From positions 821,102,817 through 821,166,816 of the forward strand of contig NC_090445.1 in NCBI RefSeq assembly GCF_031143425.1: 64,000 nucleotides of DNA, written 5' to 3'. Of this stretch, positions 60,178-64,000 are shown piece by piece (position 1 is the first letter of the stretch; each line of letters starts with the position of its first letter). Below the pieces are notes generated by a model. That model was not told the origin of the DNA. It did no database searches and saw nothing but the letters and a program-made list of their open reading frames with translations. The stretch is from Pleurodeles waltl. Lineage: Eukaryota; Chordata; Amphibia; Caudata; Salamandridae. A program made the translations under genes and the position numbers.

Positions 60178-60327
60178 AGGGGGGGAAACTTAGTTATACA
60201 TATTTGTACAAAGAAATATCTATCTATCTATAATCAAATTATAAATGTTTACATGCACAGGAATATGTAGTACATTGATGTTTGAGTATAGTGGTTATGT
60301 AGGAAAGAGCCAACTCTTCAGTAGTCT

Positions 60328-61651
60328 TCAGAAGATAATATAGTTATCTGTGGAACTTATATTTGGCGGTATTGAATTCCATAGTTTGGCCGCTTGAACA
60401 GAGAAAGATGTATCTCCTATTGTCTTTTTCTTGTATGGTGGGGTTTTGAGGTGAGGTGCCAATCTTGAGTGGAGGTTCCTTTGTTGAATGTATTTGGTGA
60501 TTTTATTCCTTATGAAAAGCGGTCCTGTTTCATGTATTACTTGGTGGGTGATACAAAGCAACTTGAAGGTGGATCTTCTGGTAACCAATGTATGGCCCTC
60601 AAGGCAAGGGAGATGTGGGCTTGTGGCTTTACATGTGAGAGTAGTCTGGCAGCAGAGTTCTGAATCAGTTGTAGCCTTTTCATAGTAGAAATAAATGATC
60701 CATGGTAGAGGCCATATGCATAATCCAGTTTAGACAGTACAAGAGAAATGGTAGCCTGAACCTTGTGTGGAAATCAGAGGAGGGGGAAGATGCGTCGCAG
60801 AGTTTTCATGGTGATGCAGCTTGCATTTGCTACTTTGTCCTCTTTGGCATTCATTGTTAACTTGGAGTCCATGGTAATTCCAAGGTTTCTTAATTCTTTA
60901 GATAATTTAGAAAGTGGTCCCAGATCATCAGACCAGGCGCGGGCCATATTTTTTCGAATTGCCACAAATGAGTATTTCTGTTTTGGAAGCATTCAGTTTG
61001 AGACGGCATCATGTCATCCACTGATCAATGGCTCTGCGGCAACTGAAGGTTTGTGAGTTTCCAATGTCTTTGGAGAATTCCAGTTTAAGGAGTATTTGTG
61101 TGCCATGCGCATAGTTGTAGCATGTGAGCTGAAATTCACCGATCATTGCCAGTAATGACTTCATGTAGATGTTGAAAAGCATGGGTGAGATGACTGAGCC
61201 TTGAGAGACCTCTGCTTTTGTGAAGTATGGTTTGTATGAGAAAGGGGGAGTATGGATGACATGTGTTCTGTATCTGTTCTGACGTGATCCAGTTGAGAGC
61301 AGTCCCCTCAATGCCACCTTTATAGAATCTTTGTATTAGGGTGTCATGGTCAATAGTGTCAAAGACAGCTGAGAGGTTCAAGAGAAATAATGCAGCAACT
61401 CCATTATGGTCTACTGTGTTTTTAAGATCATCCCAGATGGTGATGAGGGCAGAGTCAGTGCCTCTTCCTCAGCAGAATCCAGTTTGGTAGTCTGAAATTA
61501 TGAAGTTATCTTCAATGAACTGTGAACCATGAGTGAAAGCTGCGCTTTCTATCAGTGTCCCCAGGAAATGCCCATTTATAATCTTTTTGTAGTTTTTGGG
61601 ATCATGTGGGTCCAGGTTTGTTTTCTTTAGTTTGTGAAACTTGTTTTGCAA
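60328..61651 (-). pseudogene. LINE reverse transcriptase remnant
   Basis: RT blocks in order along the minus strand: NLDPHDPKNYKKI and FLGTLIESAAF (61,651-61,469), then an in-frame stop, then LLNLSAVFDTIDHDTLIQRF (near 61,390-61,320), then VSQGSVISPMLFNIYMKSL (about 61,200-61,145), then YAHGTQILLKL, where the catalytic YADD box has become YAHG. The C-terminal part (60,588-60,328) gives YKKKTIGDTSFSVQAAKLWN, and then SIPPNISSTDNYIIF, the conserved AxKLWNSLP motif of L2/CR1-type elements. Stops, frameshifts and the lost aspartates make it inactive. Confidence 0.88.
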
Positions 61652-61680
61652 TTGATTTCTCTCTGTTGAGCTCTCCGGAG

Positions 61681-63454
61681 TCTGGCTTAAGGCTTTACAC
61701 CTAACTACCAGTATCTCTGTGTAATGCCTTCTATTTGGGTAGACTGGTGGGCTACTGCCCTACCGAAGGGGGGATTAGTCAAATGGAGTGGAGCTGGGAA
61801 ATGGAAACCCCCTTTATCCTATGGATGAAAAACGTATTTCAAATGTGAGAGCTTTAATGTATAGCTCTGAACAGCCTCTCCGTAGATAAGCCAGGAGGGA
61901 TTTCATGTTGTGGATGTTTGCACCACACTCTTACCACCCTAAGGCTGCTTTATAGGACTGTTTGAGGTATGATATTGAGACTGCTTAATTGCTTTGCTAT
62001 GGTCTATTGTTTTGCCACTGTTCACTTCCACTGAGATGCATTTAGAGTATGGTGGGGTTCCAAAACAGTGTAAAATGTCTGTTTAGGGGACATTAGGGTC
62101 TTGTAGGCTGTCTGGTGGTGAATGTCTGAGGTTTGAACAAAGGGATGTATTTATCATTGGCGCACTATCTGCAGTGGAACCAGGGCTGTGAGGGACCCTC
62201 TGACCCAGAAGTATGGCTGGCTTTCACTGCCAAAATGGGAGAGAGGGGGAAACGTTAACAATTTTTCTTGATTGTGCTTGCATAAGTGCCCATGTGAATA
62301 AATTCCAAAAGTGGATCCTGTGTTTCACTCTTCAGTCCTTGCATGTCCTGTGGACCAGCTCTCCTTATGTCACTGGCAAGTTAAGTTCTTGAATAAGATG
62401 CTGTGTCCGTGCTCCGGAGAGGTGGTGGTGGGCAGGAGTTAGTCGGTTAGGAGATGTAAGGACATGGGCACTATTTTGTCCTGCTAATACTCTTTCCGAG
62501 TGACTTAAAAACCCAAGGTTGTCATCTAATTAGACAAGTTACCTCCTGCCTTAATATATATATCTTTAAGTCATAACTTCCCCTGAACTCACTTCGCAGT
62601 ACACAACAAACATTTTACATTTAGGTAAATATATTTTGATGTCCTCTCACTTTTCAAAAACTAATAAGGTGAACCCAAATTGCGATTTGCCGATTTAAAT
62701 GGTCAAAACTGGAGAGGGACAGAGAGAGACAGAGAGAGAGAACGAGCGAGACCGAGGAGAGAGGCAGCCGGAGAGGTGAAATGTGTCTTTCTGTTTGACC
62801 GAGGTGGGGCAGGGATGGGGCAGAGATGGCAAAGCTGCGTCCTGAAGTGGTCCATAGACGATCTGTATAGAAGAGAGGCCTACACCAGGCTGGGTAGAAC
62901 AGAACCTGAGCAGGAGTCAATGAAGCAAGCATAGAGACAGATTACTACAAGAAGTAATAGCAGTGGATTTAAGTAATCCTAGCGTTTTTATAATCCTTAA
63001 AATCTCCGGTTGGGTTAAACTATGCTCCCCGCAGTTCCCCTGATAAAGGCTCTGACCCCACGCTCAAGATTCCAGGCTGAAACAAGAAAAGTTGTATTTT
63101 AATAACCCGGATAGAACTAAGATCCTAAGGCCCATGACGTCTGAAGACTCCTGAGGCGTGTTATTGAAGGGAGCCTGGAGACAGTGGGGCACACACTTTG
63201 GAAACGAAATCGTAGAAATTCAGGAGCAGAAAATGAACATGAAAGGTACAGAAACAAAACCAAAAGTAACAAGAAATGTCAAAGGAACAAGAAAAATATC
63301 ACAGCACGTGACGGGTACCGAACTAGGTCGACCTAAGGAGAAGATGACTGCTGCCCAGGAAAACTTAAGATGCTGCAAATACAGTAAGAACATAGTAGTC
63401 AAGCAAGTGGTAACAGCAAGTGGGTCCGGCGAGCATATTCTGAGAGTATACCAT
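61681..63454. other. Unassigned sequence with a GA-rich stretch
   Basis: No host gene recognised. A frame around 62,230-62,420 gives ISAHVNKFQKWILCF and LHVLWTSSPYVTGKLSS, faintly like the C-terminal region of an L1 ORF2, too weak to call. A GA-rich run (GACAGAGAGAGACAGAGAG) lies at about 62,716-62,742. Confidence 0.35.
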
Positions 63455-63468
63455 TGGTGCCGGAACCC
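63455..63468 (+). other. Possible tRNA-Phe primer-binding site
   Basis: TGGTGCCGGAACCC differs by one base from TGGTGCCGAAACCC, the complement of the 3' end of vertebrate tRNA-Phe (from memory). It is preceded by TATACCAT, so an LTR ending CA at 63,453 with a one-base spacer would fit. I found no LTR start, no gag or pol, and a one-mismatch 14-mer against some tRNA is not improbable in 64 kb. Confidence 0.25.
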
Positions 63469-64000
63469 AATACGATGAAAATCAAGTCTCAGAAGCGGAG
63501 TGCTGGAACATAGCGCCCAGAAGAGTAAAACATACTTGAGAAGAGAATCACACGTGCTGGCTTGAACACCTCTGGCTTGGGAGAGGTATGGGTAAATGAG
63601 GCTGGAAGACACAGACATCTACCGACATCAGACACATATTAGCAACAAGGTAGGGGGCTGCGAGTACAGCCGCGCGAATGCGGAAACAATAGCCAGTGAA
63701 ATACTGCAGGTGTATATAGGCCCAAAAACAAGAGGGACGTTAGGAAGCAAAGATTTCATAGGGATTCGGCGCAGGTATGGGGAGACAACTGGAGAAGAGA
63801 CAGGGGCGGGTTGCCTCCCAGTATAGGAATCCGGAAGAGGAAAGTGATGCCAGGATGTCTCCAAACCCAGTTTAGCGCAAGCTCATTGCAAGGTGAAGGC
63901 TAAGGCACGCGGTGCAAACCCCGCCCAGTATAAGCAGCTAGTCTGCGGCCGCCGCGGGGCGAGGAAGCCTTCCTTCCGCTGAAGGCGCCCCACAATGTCC
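63469..64000. other. Unassigned, GC-rich at the window edge
   Basis: Contains a TATA-like GTGTATATAGGCCC (63,709-63,722) and, near the edge, CCCCGCCCAGTATAAGCAGC (63,919-63,938) followed by a very GC-rich stretch with GCGGCCGCCGCGGGGCG (63,946-63,962). This could be a promoter of a retroelement or gene continuing outside the window. No open frame supports it inside. Confidence 0.3.

Larger units (their letters stand above)
59135..61680 (-). mobile_element. Second L2/CR1-type LINE
   Basis: Minus-strand non-LTR retrotransposon of about 2.5 kb, 5'-truncated within the N-terminal part of the RT (about 61,650-61,680). The RT remnant spans 61,651-60,328 and is followed by a long non-coding 3' part. 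In element orientation the 3' end reads AGCGCTACACAAATATAATT (59,138-59,157 on plus), a typical L2-like terminus. The 3' part holds a 78-79 bp minisatellite (59,371-59,680) and TA/TATC microsatellites (60,075-60,232). It is a different, less GC-rich family from the LINE at 17-19 kb. Confidence 0.8.

Noticed and set aside
1..64000. CRISPR array, prophage, operon or other microbial system
   Set aside because: No regular repeat-spacer pattern or microbial genes; LINEs, SINEs, hAT MITEs and microsatellites indicate an animal genome.

Overview
The window looks like intergenic or intronic DNA from a very large vertebrate genome, most likely a salamander. Several interspersed families match, from memory only, sequences I associate with the newt Pleurodeles waltl; this is unverified. 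I found no intact host protein-coding gene, no rRNA, no confident tRNA gene and no CRISPR array. The long open frames are by-products of low-complexity repeats or remnants of retrotransposon proteins. Almost everything that can be recognised is a mobile element, a tandem repeat or a microsatellite, set in unassigned AT-rich sequence.

Layout, 1-20 kb: a hAT-type MITE (195-714) with a perfect 8-bp target-site duplication (TSD); a 1.9-kb pentamer-based satellite (1,401-3,330) broken by a second hAT-type MITE (3,034-3,229, perfect TSD); unassigned sequence; a repeat cluster at 8.4-10.0 kb (dispersed repeat, TA microsatellite, hairpins, CCCTAAA-rich minisatellite); unassigned sequence; and a 5'-truncated L2/CR1-type LINE on the minus strand (16,921-19,312). 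20-40 kb: two more copies of the first MITE family (19,862-20,477 and 27,522-28,064), a CpG-dense candidate promoter (20,780-21,110), a tRNA-derived SINE near 33.0 kb, a further hAT-type MITE (35,572-35,913), a MITE with TAGGGTGACC ends (38,114-38,487), and a LINE 3' fragment at 39.8 kb.

40-64 kb: a decayed L1 on the plus strand (about 40,020-44,440) with recognisable ORF1, endonuclease and reverse transcriptase; a fourth copy of the MITE family (45,344-45,852); a 2.16-kb TG...CA element (48,069-50,226); a CT-rich minisatellite (51,420-56,095) interrupted by a 189-bp MITE and by a 3.0-kb TG...CA element with a 5-bp TSD; a CORE/MIR-like SINE (56,375-56,602); and a second minus-strand L2/CR1-type LINE (59,135-61,680) with a 78-79 bp minisatellite in its 3' part. 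The last 2.3 kb is unassigned apart from a possible tRNA-Phe primer-binding site and a GC-rich edge.

There is no operon-like cooperation between genes here. What can be read is insertion history: several elements have exact TSDs, and two tandem arrays act as clocks because they are split by later insertions. I found no convincing new functional system. The best leads are the four-copy hAT MITE family with changing internal hairpins, the 3.0-kb TG...CA element, and the isolated CpG-dense block.
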